Shown here piece by piece: positions 8,901-17,593 of a DNA stretch of 64,000 nt. The notes beneath the pieces were generated by a model. It was not told where the DNA came from and made no database searches. It was given only the letters and a program-made list of their open reading frames with translations. How positions within the stretch are numbered: position 1 is the stretch's first letter; each line of letters opens with the position of its first letter. The translations under genes and the position numbers were made by a program. The stretch covers positions 116,795 through 180,794 of the forward strand of contig NZ_FPJE01000013.1 in the NCBI RefSeq assembly GCF_900119185.1. Reading direction: 5' to 3'. Source of the stretch: Sinomicrobium oceani (GTDB lineage: Bacteria; Bacteroidota; Bacteroidia; Flavobacteriales; Flavobacteriaceae).

Positions 8901-9626
8901 AACACATTTAACCTGGTACGGGATGTTGGAGGAAATGTTGTAGGATATCAACGGAACTCCATTTTTTCTTTCGATTTTGCCGGTCTTAACGACGAGGGGA
9001 TCCCCACTTATAATTTTGCAGACGACCGCAATTCCGTAACAGGTATCGATTTTCAGGAAATAGAAGGTATTATGGATTACCTGAAATATGAAGGTCCTGT
9101 AGAGCCTAATATGACAGGGGGACTCTCCAACATTTTCAGATACAAAAACTGGGAACTGAGCACGCTTATCACCATGCAGGCCGGAAATAAAATAAGGCTC
9201 ACTCCCGTATTCAGCGATTCCTATACGGACCTCAGTGTATTCCCCGAAGAATTTAAAAACAGATGGCTTATACCGGGAGATGAAAATACAACCAATGTTC
9301 CGGTTATTGCTTCGAACCGGACCATCAACAATTACGAAAGCAGGGCCTTGTCCCGGGCCTATAATGCTTACAACTATTCTACGGAAAGGATCGTGGACGG
9401 CTCTTTTGTACGAATGAAAAATATAGCATTGACCTATAATTTTCCGAAAACATTGACCGAACAGCTCGGAATGCGATCTTTTCTGTTACGGATCCAGGCC
9501 ACAAATCCCTTCCTGATCTATTCCGATGCTGCCCTTAACGGCCAGGATCCCGAATTTTTCCGGTCAGGAGGGGTAGCTTATCCCATAACCCGGCAATATA
9601 CTTTAACATTAAATGTAGGTTTCTAA
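5988..9626 (+). CDS. SusC/RagA-family TonB-dependent outer-membrane receptor with STN domain
   Basis: A 1212-residue TonB-linked transporter. A signal peptide covers about residues 1-30, followed by an STN (secretin/TonB N-terminal) domain at ~33-105, a carboxypeptidase-regulatory-like domain at ~124-200 (VSGVVTDTEGVPLPGVTV), the plug from ~205 (VVVTGYQDIDKKVFTG) and a long beta-barrel ending in an aromatic strand (YTLTLNVGF). The STN domain is the part that signals to FecR, so this receptor both imports and reports its ligand. SusD starts 7 bases downstream. The substrate is unknown; no glycoside hydrolase, polysaccharide lyase or siderophore gene is nearby to suggest a glycan or iron ligand. 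Confidence 0.97.
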   Translation: MKIKHLKVKLSLFFILFSIFHITAYSGYGQKKIDLDLENVPVKEALEEVKKQTGYSFFYREDILDPEQQVSLHVKQVVLNEALFLILRGMPISFTIRDERVFLMEKENGNSVFSGTPAPLSQFQVSGVVTDTEGVPLPGVTVIVEGTANGVTTDFDGNYTISAKEGDILIFRYLGMRSQKVTVSKDTIDVALEQDISELQGVVVTGYQDIDKKVFTGASQTIKAEEMKIDGIVDVGRMLEGRAAGVNVQNVTGTFGAAPKITIRGGSSIFGDTKPLWVVDGAVQEEIVNLSFDQLVSGDATTLVSSAIAGLNANDIESIEILKDASALSLYGARALNGAVIITTKSGKRNAKSTVSYQAEFTIRSIPVYSDYNLLNSQQTMGVYQEMERKGFLNLSSSTQGRYGGVYNIMYRAINNPDPVTGEFNVVNTPESRNQFLRQYEMANTDWFKTLFRSTPTQNHTLSFSGGGETSSQYASIGYFTDPGWSIADRIRRITGNLRNTYHFSDVITAGVLVQGSIRDQKAPGTYNRQTNTVDGEYTRDFDINPFSYALNTSRTLRPRDNNGNLEYYRFNWAPFNVLNEMQNNAIDLKVLDLKLQGQLEIKFNKDLKYNFLGSVRYVKSTKEHNISENSNVAAAYRANETKVVADQNIFLYRDPDNPLALPQVALPNGGIYNLAEDNLQSFYFRNALDYSKTLNNKHDIKLYLGQEYRYTDRGNNFFTGFGYQYSRGGIPFTDYRILQKNLLESNDYFGKTETRERGVAFFAQGTYAFDNRYIISATGNYEGSNQLGKSSNSSRWLPTWNISGKWNVSNEDFLNDNRIISNLSVRAGYGLVAGLGTASNALAIFRNGISNRFNPNDRENIILLDQLENSELTWEKLHEANIGIDLGLFNNRISLSTDIYQKKSYDLIDFVKTSGIGGEYIKLANNADMTTKGIEVVLSARNIVTQDFSWNSTLNFAWFDQKITKIQSQPNTFNLVRDVGGNVVGYQRNSIFSFDFAGLNDEGIPTYNFADDRNSVTGIDFQEIEGIMDYLKYEGPVEPNMTGGLSNIFRYKNWELSTLITMQAGNKIRLTPVFSDSYTDLSVFPEEFKNRWLIPGDENTTNVPVIASNRTINNYESRALSRAYNAYNYSTERIVDGSFVRMKNIALTYNFPKTLTEQLGMRSFLLRIQATNPFLIYSDAALNGQDPEFFRSGGVAYPITRQYTLTLNVGF

Positions 9627-9633
9627 ACAAAAA

Positions 9634-11139
9634 ATGATGAAAAGATATATACAATACATCGTTCTGAGTATGGGGATTTCGGTGCTCCATAGCTCCTGTA
9701 GTTCTTTTTTGGACGAGGTGCCTGACAACCGAACGGAAATAGACAGCAAAGAAAAAATTGACGAACTTCTCGCCGGAGCTTATCCGACCGGAACTTATTT
9801 TCTGTTTGCAGAAAGTATGAGTGACAATGCTGCGGATAAAGGACCAAATGCTATCACCAATGATCGGACAAATACCGAGATGTTTTTCTGGAGGGACCTC
9901 AACGACGAAACTGAGGATACGCCTACGTACTATTGGAATGCCTGCTACAAAGCCATAGCACAGGCCAACCACGCCCTTGTTGCAGCAGAAGAACTGGAAA
10001 AAAACAATGGGGAAGACCTGTCGCCGCAACGGGGCGAAGCCTTATTGGCCCGTGCCTATGCACATTTTATGTTAGTCGCGTTTTGGTCGAAACCCTATAA
10101 CCCGGATACGGCAGACTCCGACCCGGGTATTCCCATTGTACTGGAACCGGAAACCGTGGTTCTGGAAGATTATGAAAGAGGTACCGTAAAAGAAGTTTAC
10201 GAACAGATCGAAAAAGATCTGGAACTCGGCCTGGAGCTTATCTCCGACCATTACGAAAAGCCTAAGTTTCACTTTACCGTAAATGCGGCAAAGGCTTTTG
10301 CCTCCCGCTTCTATGTATTCAAAGGCGAATGGAACAACGTCATAGCATACGCCAATGACGTGCTGGGCTCGGATCCCGCCGTAAACCTTCGACCCTGGAA
10401 CCAGGAAACTTATACAGGCCTGGGCACCTCAAGAGAATACGGCATTCAATATCAGTCGTCCGGAGAAAAATCTAATTTACTGATAGCCTCGGCAAAGTCT
10501 ACATATACAAGACTGTTTGATGATGAAAGATATGCCCTGAGTGCAGGATTAAGTACTTCCCTCTTTTTCGGAAACACAAATCCCACGGGAGGTCGATGGA
10601 GTTATCCGGTTTTCTCCAGCGGAGATTACAACAACAATGTTCCGAAATTTACGGAGTACTTTATCACTACCAATATCAGTGCCCAGACCGGTCTCGCCTA
10701 TCTGATGTGCGTCCTTTTCTCTTATGACGAGGTCATCCTTAACCGGGCAGAGGCCCTGGCAATGACCGGAAGAGAAGATGAGTCCGTCAGGGATATCAAT
10801 AGCTTTTTGTCTAAAAAAACAGCAGATTATTCTGAGGCTACGCATACCATAAACAAAAATAATATCGATACCTTTTACAATGCAGAGGACAATGAATTTT
10901 CTCCGTTTTATCCTATTCCGGAGTCCGCCGAGTCCCTCATAAAGTGCCTGTCCGAATTGAGAAGATTAGAGTTTTATCACGAAGGTATGCGATGGCTGGA
11001 CCACAAAAGGTGGAACATGGCGGTTACCCACGAAGATTATTTCGGAAATGCTACCGTGCTCCCCAAAGACGATCCGAGGAGAGAATTACAAATACCGGCG
11101 GTTGCCAGGGCAAGCGGAATAAGTCCGAACCCCAGGTAA
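9634..11139 (+). CDS. SusD/RagB-family nutrient-binding lipoprotein
   Basis: A 501-residue SusD-like protein with a lipoprotein signal and lipobox Cys at residue 22 (LHSSC). It has the helical TPR-like N-terminal half (RGEALLARAYAHFMLV) and the C-terminal signature ELRRLEFYHEGMRWLDHKRW typical of the family. SusD proteins sit on the cell surface as the lid of the SusC barrel and capture the ligand. The gene begins 7 bases after SusC, so the two are co-transcribed. Confidence 0.96.
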   Translation: MMKRYIQYIVLSMGISVLHSSCSSFLDEVPDNRTEIDSKEKIDELLAGAYPTGTYFLFAESMSDNAADKGPNAITNDRTNTEMFFWRDLNDETEDTPTYYWNACYKAIAQANHALVAAEELEKNNGEDLSPQRGEALLARAYAHFMLVAFWSKPYNPDTADSDPGIPIVLEPETVVLEDYERGTVKEVYEQIEKDLELGLELISDHYEKPKFHFTVNAAKAFASRFYVFKGEWNNVIAYANDVLGSDPAVNLRPWNQETYTGLGTSREYGIQYQSSGEKSNLLIASAKSTYTRLFDDERYALSAGLSTSLFFGNTNPTGGRWSYPVFSSGDYNNNVPKFTEYFITTNISAQTGLAYLMCVLFSYDEVILNRAEALAMTGREDESVRDINSFLSKKTADYSEATHTINKNNIDTFYNAEDNEFSPFYPIPESAESLIKCLSELRRLEFYHEGMRWLDHKRWNMAVTHEDYFGNATVLPKDDPRRELQIPAVARASGISPNPR

Positions 11140-11176
11140 ACATTCCTGAACACATCTTAACAAAAACATCAGAAAA

Positions 11177-12160
11177 ATGAAACGAATACTCAAATATATA
11201 TACATTTTGGCCCTCATAATCCTGTGTGATAGCTGTTCCGGAGAGGAACCGGTTTCTTCGGAAAGTGTTTTGGATACCGAAACCCCTGCACTTTCCGAAT
11301 TGGATATTTGGATCAGGGAAAACTTTGTAGCCCCATACAATATAGACATTCTTTATAAATGGGATGACAACCAGGTAGATCTCAATAAATACCTGTACCC
11401 CCCTACATTAGAAAATGTACGCCCATTACTGGACGTAGTGCTTGAGGTATGGATGAAGCCTTATAATGAAATTGCGGGTGAGGACTTTATTAAAAACATT
11501 GCTCCCCGGCAGTTGATTTTGGTCGGGGGATATAATGTCAACGAATCGGGTACCATAACCCTCGGATTTGCAGAACAGGGGTTAAAGATAGCGCTCTTCA
11601 ATGTAGATCAGCTCGATTTGAGTGACCTGGAAGATACACAACAGTACTTTCATACCATCCAACATGAATACTGCCATATCCTTAACCAGACCAAACCTTA
11701 TGATCCTTCCTATGCGAAAATCACACCTTCGGGATACACTTCCCAGTGGTTTGGAAACGGCAGCAGCTATTCCCTTCGTACAGCCCTGAAAAAGGGATAT
11801 ATCAGCAGGTATGCGAGAGCCAATGATTTTGAGGATTTCGCCGAGATGGTCTCTGCCATGCTCATTATGTCCAGAGAAGAGTTTGATAACCAGGTAAACC
11901 TCCTTGTCAATGTCATAAACGGACAACTGGAAGAACTCGAGGAAGATGCAGACGATGACGCTTCCGTACAGTCCGATATAAACGACCTGAAAATAGAGCT
12001 CGAAGAAGCTAAGAAAGGAGTAGCCTTTCTCAGACAGAAAGAAGCTTTTGTCGTGGACTATTTCAAATCGGAATGGGATATTGATATCTATGAATTGCAG
12101 CAAAAGACGACCACTGCAATGAAAGACATCGTAACTAACCATAAAACTGCCGGAAAATGA
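11177..12160 (+). CDS. SusCD-associated zinc metallohydrolase lipoprotein (HExxH)
   Basis: A 327-residue lipoprotein with lipobox Cys20 (CDSC). It carries a zinc-metallopeptidase motif HEYCH at residues 163-167, with the downstream DFEDFAEMVSAML segment as a likely place for the third zinc ligand. It matches the family described as substrate import-associated zinc metallohydrolase lipoprotein, which occurs beside SusC/SusD pairs. A charged coiled-coil-like stretch lies near residues 250-290. It probably acts on the outer membrane, cleaving a peptide or other amide bond before or during import. The true substrate is unknown. Its stop overlaps the next start by 4 bases. Confidence 0.88.
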   Translation: MKRILKYIYILALIILCDSCSGEEPVSSESVLDTETPALSELDIWIRENFVAPYNIDILYKWDDNQVDLNKYLYPPTLENVRPLLDVVLEVWMKPYNEIAGEDFIKNIAPRQLILVGGYNVNESGTITLGFAEQGLKIALFNVDQLDLSDLEDTQQYFHTIQHEYCHILNQTKPYDPSYAKITPSGYTSQWFGNGSSYSLRTALKKGYISRYARANDFEDFAEMVSAMLIMSREEFDNQVNLLVNVINGQLEELEEDADDDASVQSDINDLKIELEEAKKGVAFLRQKEAFVVDYFKSEWDIDIYELQQKTTTAMKDIVTNHKTAGK

Positions 12161-13533
12161 GAACAATAATCAAAAATGTATATGTCCTGTGTGTGATTTC
12201 AATTTTATTTTGTGCCTGTAAAAATGACGATGACCAGGAACTTTTTAATGAGACGGCTACAAAGAGAATCAGTGAAAGGGAACAGGAACTCAAAAATCTT
12301 CTGACTTCGGCTCCCCACGGATGGAAAGCTATATACTTTACAAATCCCAACCGGTTCGGAGGGTTTACGTTGTTAATGGATTTCGATGAAAAAGGTTATG
12401 TGAAGATGGCTTCCGACATCGATGAGGATACCGAAGAGAAGACAAGTATATACGATATTAATCTCGGAAATACGGTAAAACTTACGTTCTCAACTAAAAA
12501 TCACATCCATAAACTCAATGACTCCTATGTCCCGGAAGTACTCAAAGGAACCGGATTCGAAGGCGATAACGAATTTAGTTTCTATGGTGCCAATGAAGAC
12601 ATGATAACGTTCCGGGGCGTTAAAAACAATGTCGAAATTACTTTTGAGAAAGCTACGGCAGAAGACTGGGATAATCTTATTGTGCAAAACAGGGGAATGA
12701 TAAACAACATCATCTCCGGCCCCGAAGACCCTGTTTACCAGGTCATAAAAATCACGAAAAACGGGAAGAGTACCCTGTATAATTTCAACTATAATGCGCT
12801 GATGCGGTTTGTAAGTTCCGAAACCCCGACGGATGACAATAAACTTACAGAGCTATCATTTGGCGTAGGTTTCACCCCCGAGGGCCTGGTCCTCAATCCG
12901 CCTCTGGAAATAGGATCGGATACATATACGGACTTTACATGGGATGAAGAAAACAGAACATTTGTATCCCGGACCGAAGGCTCCGTCGCCGAGATCATTT
13001 ATTCGAACGAACCCGCTTATATCAATAACGATTATAAAGACCTCGGAACTACGGCATATTCTCTGACATACCGGGGAGATCTGACCGATAATGCACTTTC
13101 CAATGCGATGAATTCCTCTGTTTTTACTATGCTTATAGCCGAAATAAACGAGGAATTGAAAAAAAGGAATCCCATATTCGAAATAGACCGGGTTGCTCTG
13201 ATATTCAATTTGGCAGGAGAAACGGACCCGGAACGTTCGAACCTGCTATTAGTCCGGGTCGGAGGGTTTAACTGCAATTATAATATCAGTTACACCTATA
13301 AAGACAAGAAGGTCGTTTTTACATATCACGGGCCGCAAAATGACAATGGGGCCTATATGGAAGAGAATCTCAACCCTGGTTTGATAGACCTGATCTGTTC
13401 CCCCGAAGGTTTTTATGTAAGCCGGGAAGGGCGGTTTGAATCTCAATATACCAACCCGGCCTATTCGTTGACCAGTGCCGCGGATGCCCGGTTCCGTTTG
13501 CTCATGCAGGGTAATTATTACTCTAATGATTAA
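12157..13533 (+). CDS. DUF4302-type lipoprotein of the SusCD locus
   Basis: A 458-residue lipoprotein with lipobox Cys21 (FCAC), followed by KNDDD, a pattern resembling the acidic surface-export signal of Bacteroidota lipoproteins. The segment LTSAPHGWKAIYFTNPNRFG is typical of the DUF4302 family, which has no assigned activity but recurs next to SusC/SusD and the HExxH lipoprotein. The 4-base overlap (ATGA) with the upstream gene implies coupled translation. It probably helps bind or process the same extracellular substrate. It is the last gene before the terminator at 13663. Confidence 0.85.
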   Translation: MRTIIKNVYVLCVISILFCACKNDDDQELFNETATKRISEREQELKNLLTSAPHGWKAIYFTNPNRFGGFTLLMDFDEKGYVKMASDIDEDTEEKTSIYDINLGNTVKLTFSTKNHIHKLNDSYVPEVLKGTGFEGDNEFSFYGANEDMITFRGVKNNVEITFEKATAEDWDNLIVQNRGMINNIISGPEDPVYQVIKITKNGKSTLYNFNYNALMRFVSSETPTDDNKLTELSFGVGFTPEGLVLNPPLEIGSDTYTDFTWDEENRTFVSRTEGSVAEIIYSNEPAYINNDYKDLGTTAYSLTYRGDLTDNALSNAMNSSVFTMLIAEINEELKKRNPIFEIDRVALIFNLAGETDPERSNLLLVRVGGFNCNYNISYTYKDKKVVFTYHGPQNDNGAYMEENLNPGLIDLICSPEGFYVSREGRFESQYTNPAYSLTSAADARFRLLMQGNYYSND

Positions 13534-13662
13534 ATAGTGTGACAAACTATAGGCAGAAAGATTTTACGGGTTTTTGATAAAAAGACAAGAGGAGATCATA
13601 GCTGATTTCCTCCTTTACTCCGAAAAATTTCTCCATGTTTTGTTTTAGGTTTAGTGCAAAAG

Positions 13663-13690
13663 AGCCATCCTCTTGGGGTGGCTTTTTTAA
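13663..13690 (+). terminator. Rho-independent terminator of the SusCD operon
   Basis: AGCCATCC and GGGTGGCT form an 8-bp stem (one G-T pair) around a 5-base loop, then six T. It is 130 bases past the DUF4302 stop codon; the rest of this 283-base gap (13534-13816) holds no convincing gene. Confidence 0.8.
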
Positions 13691-13816
13691 AACCATCCCA
13701 AGTAGCTTACGGGGATAAAGCATACGGTAAAAAAAATCGTATATTAACCTCATCATTCATTTAAAATGATATAACTTCATCATTTCACAAACTTTTTAAG
13801 CCATGATACGGAAATT

Positions 13817-14257
13817 ATGAAAATAAAAAACATACTCACCTGCCTGTTTATGGGCTTGGTCCTGCTCTCCTGCTCGGGGGATGATGATGCGTCGGGAAAT
13901 GATGTCAGCATAGACACTTTCCGCTATACTGTTGAAACCGTGGAAAATCCCGGAACCCTGACACGGGGAAGCAAAGTAAGGTTTGAAGTACGTACCTCGT
14001 CCATACGCAATTCGTATTACAACGTCACCCTTTTTCTCGAACCGGAAAACGGCAAGGGACAGAATCAGTGGTACTTCAATAAAAATTTTCCGGCTTCTCA
14101 GTTCATCAGTGAAGAAGTCCTGATACCGGAAAGTGCTACACCCGGCAATTATAACATAGGAGTTTCCGTCCAGGAAATAAACGGCAGCGGTTCGGACGAT
14201 GACATGCTAAACATTCCGTCTTACGCCAGAAAGATCAAAAAAGTGACTATCCGGTAA
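13817..14257 (+). CDS. Small lipoprotein of unknown function
   Basis: A 146-residue lipoprotein with lipobox Cys19 (LLSC) followed by SGDDD, again like a surface-export signal. The mature part is predicted to be beta-rich, and the segments RGSKVRFEVRTSS and ATPGNYNIGVSVQEING suggest an immunoglobulin-like or carrier-type sandwich. I do not recognise the family. It follows the SusCD operon on the same strand but beyond a terminator, so it may have its own promoter. A role in the same uptake system is only suggested by position. Confidence 0.8.
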   Translation: MKIKNILTCLFMGLVLLSCSGDDDASGNDVSIDTFRYTVETVENPGTLTRGSKVRFEVRTSSIRNSYYNVTLFLEPENGKGQNQWYFNKNFPASQFISEEVLIPESATPGNYNIGVSVQEINGSGSDDDMLNIPSYARKIKKVTIR

Positions 14258-14380
14258 ATTCCCTTTATCCGGCACACTATTTCCAAATACATCCTTAACT
14301 TGCTGATTGTACCGTAACAGAGGCTCGCCATGTTATTTTTAAAAAGACCATCTCAGACCTTAACCGGGAATGCGATAATT

Positions 14381-14953
14381 TCATATATATACCTCAAGTA
14401 AACACTCATTCCACTTTTTGAGTTCGGTTTGCGTTACCCGGTCTGCTTTGTCAAAGTAAAAATGTTTTACGATTTCCAGTCCGCAATAGCTGTAAATCCC
14501 TTCATCGGAAGTAAGTGATAAGGCTTTATCCATTCCTGTTTGCCGATATTCTTCCGCAGATTTTCCATGCGTATTTACAATCACAACTTTTTTCCCGTGA
14601 AGAAGCCCTTTCTGCACCCCTTTGTCATACCGATAGGCAAAACCATAGCTGAATACCCGGTCTATATATCCTTTAAGAATTGCCGGAAGACCGGTCCACC
14701 ATATCGGATAAATGAATGTAATACAATCTGCCTGTGAAATATATTCCTGCTCGGTTTTTACGTCGTGAGCGACAGTTCCTATCCGTTGTCCCCTCATGTC
14801 TTCCGCCGAAAGTACCGGATGGAACTGAAGCCGGTACAGGTCTCTTACCTTAACCTCATTACCGGTGTTTTGCAGATGATTTTCCAGGTTATTCTTCAAC
14901 CATGCATTTGCGCTTTCCGGATTGGGATGCGCGTAAATAATCAAATGTTTCAT
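14381..14953 (-). CDS. Flavodoxin-fold NAD(P)H oxidoreductase (quinone-reductase-like)
   Basis: A 190-residue protein of the NAD(P)H dehydrogenase (quinone)/KefF/MdaB-like family. The N-terminal IIYAHPNPESANAWL segment is the phosphate-binding start of the flavodoxin fold, and the IYPIWWTGLPAILKGYIDRV signature contacts flavin. The open frame begins at 14977, but the domain starts right at ATG 14953. It probably reduces quinones or related electrophiles with two electrons. An AraC-type regulator is encoded just upstream on the same strand and may control it. Confidence 0.9.
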   Translation of the reverse strand: MKHLIIYAHPNPESANAWLKNNLENHLQNTGNEVKVRDLYRLQFHPVLSAEDMRGQRIGTVAHDVKTEQEYISQADCITFIYPIWWTGLPAILKGYIDRVFSYGFAYRYDKGVQKGLLHGKKVVIVNTHGKSAEEYRQTGMDKALSLTSDEGIYSYCGLEIVKHFYFDKADRVTQTELKKWNECLLEVYI

Positions 14954-15047
14954 ATATTTATTTTTATCGTTTATCAATAGTCGTATGGAATATTGATACC
15001 GTAAAAGTAGACCACATGAAAATCCCGGAATTGTAAGAAAACGAAAT

Positions 15048-15863
15048 TTAACCTAAGGGATTGCAGATCTCCCTCTGGAATTTGAGATAGCTTACCGGGG
15101 TAAGCCCCAGGTAATATTTGAAATCGTGAATAAGCTGGCTCTGGTCATAATATCCGCATGTGTGGATCAGATCAAACCAGTTGATCTCCTGTTCTCCGGA
15201 AGTATACTGCTCCAACATTTCGATAGCTCTTAAAAAACGGTAGTACCGGTGTATTTCCTTTGCAGAATACCCCAATTGTTTTTTATGCAGTAACTGGATG
15301 TTCCTTTCGGTCTGCCCGGTCTCTTCGGCCAATGTCTTTACAACATCGAGATTTTTATGTTCAAAACGGGTCAGGCGGTTTATGAGCGGATGTCTGTCTC
15401 GTAAATAGGGACGGGAAAAATCGAGAATAAAATCTACCCGCTTTTTATGGACCGTTATTTTTTTCAGTTCGGACCACAACCAGGAGAAACAATGATCCGT
15501 CATGAGATGATCCGGGTGTACCTTTATGCTTTTTTCCATTAAAGCATTCCCGAAAAAACGATAAAAAGCATCCCCCTTAAAATTGGCGACCAGGATTTCC
15601 GAGCCGGGGACAAGGGTGTAATCAAAAGCTTTTTTTACAGGTCCGAGCAGTAAACATCCTTCAACAACTGTTTGTTGCTCTCCCGACTGTATTGATATCT
15701 TTTCGCCAAAACTGAAAATCAGTATGATTTGATACGAAGGCAAAAAGCTTTTCCGTATAACTTCTCCCGAATGGTTTGCCGCAAAATAGAAATGCGTAAA
15801 CACCTCCCGGAATTCGGAAGGTACCGGAATTCGGTGAGCTTTGAATGTTTCGGAATCCGACAT
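15048..15863 (-). CDS. AraC-family helix-turn-helix regulator
   Basis: The C-terminal ~100 residues form an AraC-type DNA-binding domain (QTERNIQLLHKKQLGYSAKE and CGYYDQSQLIHDFKYYLGL, each part of one HTH). The N-terminal portion resembles the DUF6597-like sensing domain of Bacteroidota regulators. The frame is open to an ATG at 15965, but the extra 34 residues look unlike the family, so ATG 15863 (271 residues) is preferred; the start is uncertain. The quinone-reductase-like gene lies 94 bases downstream and is the likely target. Confidence 0.87.
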   Translation of the reverse strand: MSDSETFKAHRIPVPSEFREVFTHFYFAANHSGEVIRKSFLPSYQIILIFSFGEKISIQSGEQQTVVEGCLLLGPVKKAFDYTLVPGSEILVANFKGDAFYRFFGNALMEKSIKVHPDHLMTDHCFSWLWSELKKITVHKKRVDFILDFSRPYLRDRHPLINRLTRFEHKNLDVVKTLAEETGQTERNIQLLHKKQLGYSAKEIHRYYRFLRAIEMLEQYTSGEQEINWFDLIHTCGYYDQSQLIHDFKYYLGLTPVSYLKFQREICNPLG

Positions 15864-16047
15864 TTCTGATTGCTGGTTAGCCCTGTTAGCCGGTAAACTA
15901 ACGGAGCGTTTTTTTGAGAAAAGAATGGAATCAGCAGGATAATCTGAAAATATCATTCCGGACATATCGGGGAGGCAGGAAGTTTATCACACCTATAACA
16001 TCCCGATTCGCCCGAAATGATAAGTCAGCCATCAAGAGAAGAAAAGA

Positions 16048-16896
16048 CTATCGGGCTCCCCACTCCTTTAATGCATCGTTATTCAGCTTTACATAATCCG
16101 GATTACCCGCCTTTTCAGCACCTGCAAGCGATTGTTTTGCTGCTTCTACAGCTCCGGCCTTATCGCCCGCTTTATAATAGATCAATGATTTCTGACGCAA
16201 CATCCAGTACGGAGGATTTTCTTGCATGGACAATGCCTTATCGACCCACGTTTTTGCCTGATTAATATCTTTTCCCTCTTCGAGATAATAGACCGCAGCA
16301 GCAAAATAATCCCTGGCCGAAGGGCCATTGAGCGTGTTTTCTATGCTTGCCATGGCTTTGGTTTCGGTAGGTACTTCGATCTCAATACCTACATAAACAT
16401 TTTCCCAGAGTATACCCAGTTCTACGGAATTATTGGTGATGTCGCCAAACATCATAGTAAATGTCTCCATGTCAAAAGGCATGCTTTGAGGTGTGGCTTT
16501 TGTTTTCAGGGCCACTTTGCTTTCATCCCACTTCTGAGGATTTCCCCAGTTGTCGGTATCACTGTAGAAGATCACCTCCCACGAAGCCTTACCGGGAATG
16601 GTGTACAGCGCATAGCTGCCCTTTTTCAGGATCTTCCCTCCTATTTTTACATCATCCCCGAATGTGATTTTGGTGTTCTCATTGGCTCCGGTACGCCATA
16701 CCTCACCGTAAGGTACCAAATTTCCGAAAACTGTCCTTCCACGCATGGCCGGCCGGGAATATTCCAGCTTTATATCGGTAAGTCCTACCTGTTGCTCTAC
16801 TTTGGAAGACGGACTCGGTGCAGGCGTTTTTACCTGGGCAGTGGCCATCACAGAAGCTAAAGCGAGGCCGCACCATAATACAATGTGTTTTTTCAT
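16048..16896 (-). CDS. DUF2911-domain secreted protein
   Basis: A 282-residue protein with a cleavable signal peptide (residues ~1-20, ending near ATAQ). The middle shows the DUF2911 signature: SRPAMRGRTVFG, YGEVWRTGANENT and KGSYALYTIPG. The C-terminal ~90 residues look helical and TPR-like (AAVYYLEEGKDINQAKTWVDKAL). The family is common in Bacteroidota and its function is unknown; the protein is probably periplasmic or outer-membrane associated. It is followed on the same strand by the AraC gene, with an 83-184 base gap depending on that gene's start. Confidence 0.9.
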   Translation of the reverse strand: MKKHIVLWCGLALASVMATAQVKTPAPSPSSKVEQQVGLTDIKLEYSRPAMRGRTVFGNLVPYGEVWRTGANENTKITFGDDVKIGGKILKKGSYALYTIPGKASWEVIFYSDTDNWGNPQKWDESKVALKTKATPQSMPFDMETFTMMFGDITNNSVELGILWENVYVGIEIEVPTETKAMASIENTLNGPSARDYFAAAVYYLEEGKDINQAKTWVDKALSMQENPPYWMLRQKSLIYYKAGDKAGAVEAAKQSLAGAEKAGNPDYVKLNNDALKEWGAR

Positions 16897-17099
16897 GGTA
16901 ATGCTGAATTAGTTATTATTGATTTGAAAATATTTTGCCCTAAAGATAGTGAAGAAATACAATTCCGGAAGTGTAAACTTCCCCGGTAATCCGGGTACGG
17001 ACCTATACTCCGCCCACCGGGAAATTCGATAAAACCGGCAACCCTAATAAAGGTAATAGTACAGGCATATTCCGTACCCTTTTGCACATCTTTTTGCAG

Positions 17100-17107
17100 T
17101 ATCTTTG
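17100..17107 (+). promoter_or_regulatory. Candidate -7 box for the DCC-family gene
   Basis: TATCTTTG matches TAnnTTTG. A TTG lies at 17082-17084, a slightly short 15-base spacing. Transcription would start only a few bases before ATG 17117, suggesting a very short or absent leader. Confidence 0.4.
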
Positions 17108-17116
17108 AAATCAGTT

Positions 17117-17539
17117 ATGAATACTACCTACGACAATAAAAAAATTATCCTCTTTGACGGGGTGTGCAACCTGTGCAACCAATCGGTACAGTTTGTGATT
17201 CAACGGGATAAAAAAGACCGGTTCAGGTTTGCTTCGTTGCAAAGTGAAACCGGGCAGCGCCTGCTTGCGGAACGGGGTATAGACCGGGAAACTACCGATT
17301 CGATCGTCCTTATAGAACCCGGGGTTGCTTATTACCTCAAATCGCAGGCGGCTATAGAAATAGCTTCGGATCTCGGTAGTGGATGGCCGATACTTCGTAT
17401 TTTTGAGTATATCCTTCCGTTGTCACTTCGCGACCGTATCTATGATTTCGTAGCCCGAAACCGCTACAAATGGTACGGAAAAAAGGAACAATGTATGATC
17501 CCCGCCGACCCCGGCCTCAAAGCAAAATTCCTGGAATAA
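17117..17539 (+). CDS. DCC-family thiol-disulfide oxidoreductase-like protein (DUF393)
   Basis: A 140-residue protein with the defining DGVCNLCN motif (CxxC at residues 17 and 20), then FASLQSETGQRLL and the YYLKSQAAIEI segment of the DCC family. The first ATG is at 17117; a TTG at 17105 in the same frame would overlap the candidate promoter and is less likely. The family is thought to be thioredoxin-like redox proteins with no fixed partner. It is monocistronic: the following sulfatase has its own 54-base gap. Confidence 0.9.
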   Translation: MNTTYDNKKIILFDGVCNLCNQSVQFVIQRDKKDRFRFASLQSETGQRLLAERGIDRETTDSIVLIEPGVAYYLKSQAAIEIASDLGSGWPILRIFEYILPLSLRDRIYDFVARNRYKWYGKKEQCMIPADPGLKAKFLE

Positions 17540-17593
17540 GAGCAATAGTTCACGAACACATTTTATTTTTATACCTTTAAGGAAATAATTAAA

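Noticed and set aside
13547..13756. 69-codon minus-strand frame after the SusCD operon
   Set aside because: It crosses the operon terminator at 13663-13690 and shows no recognisable domain; it is more likely chance.
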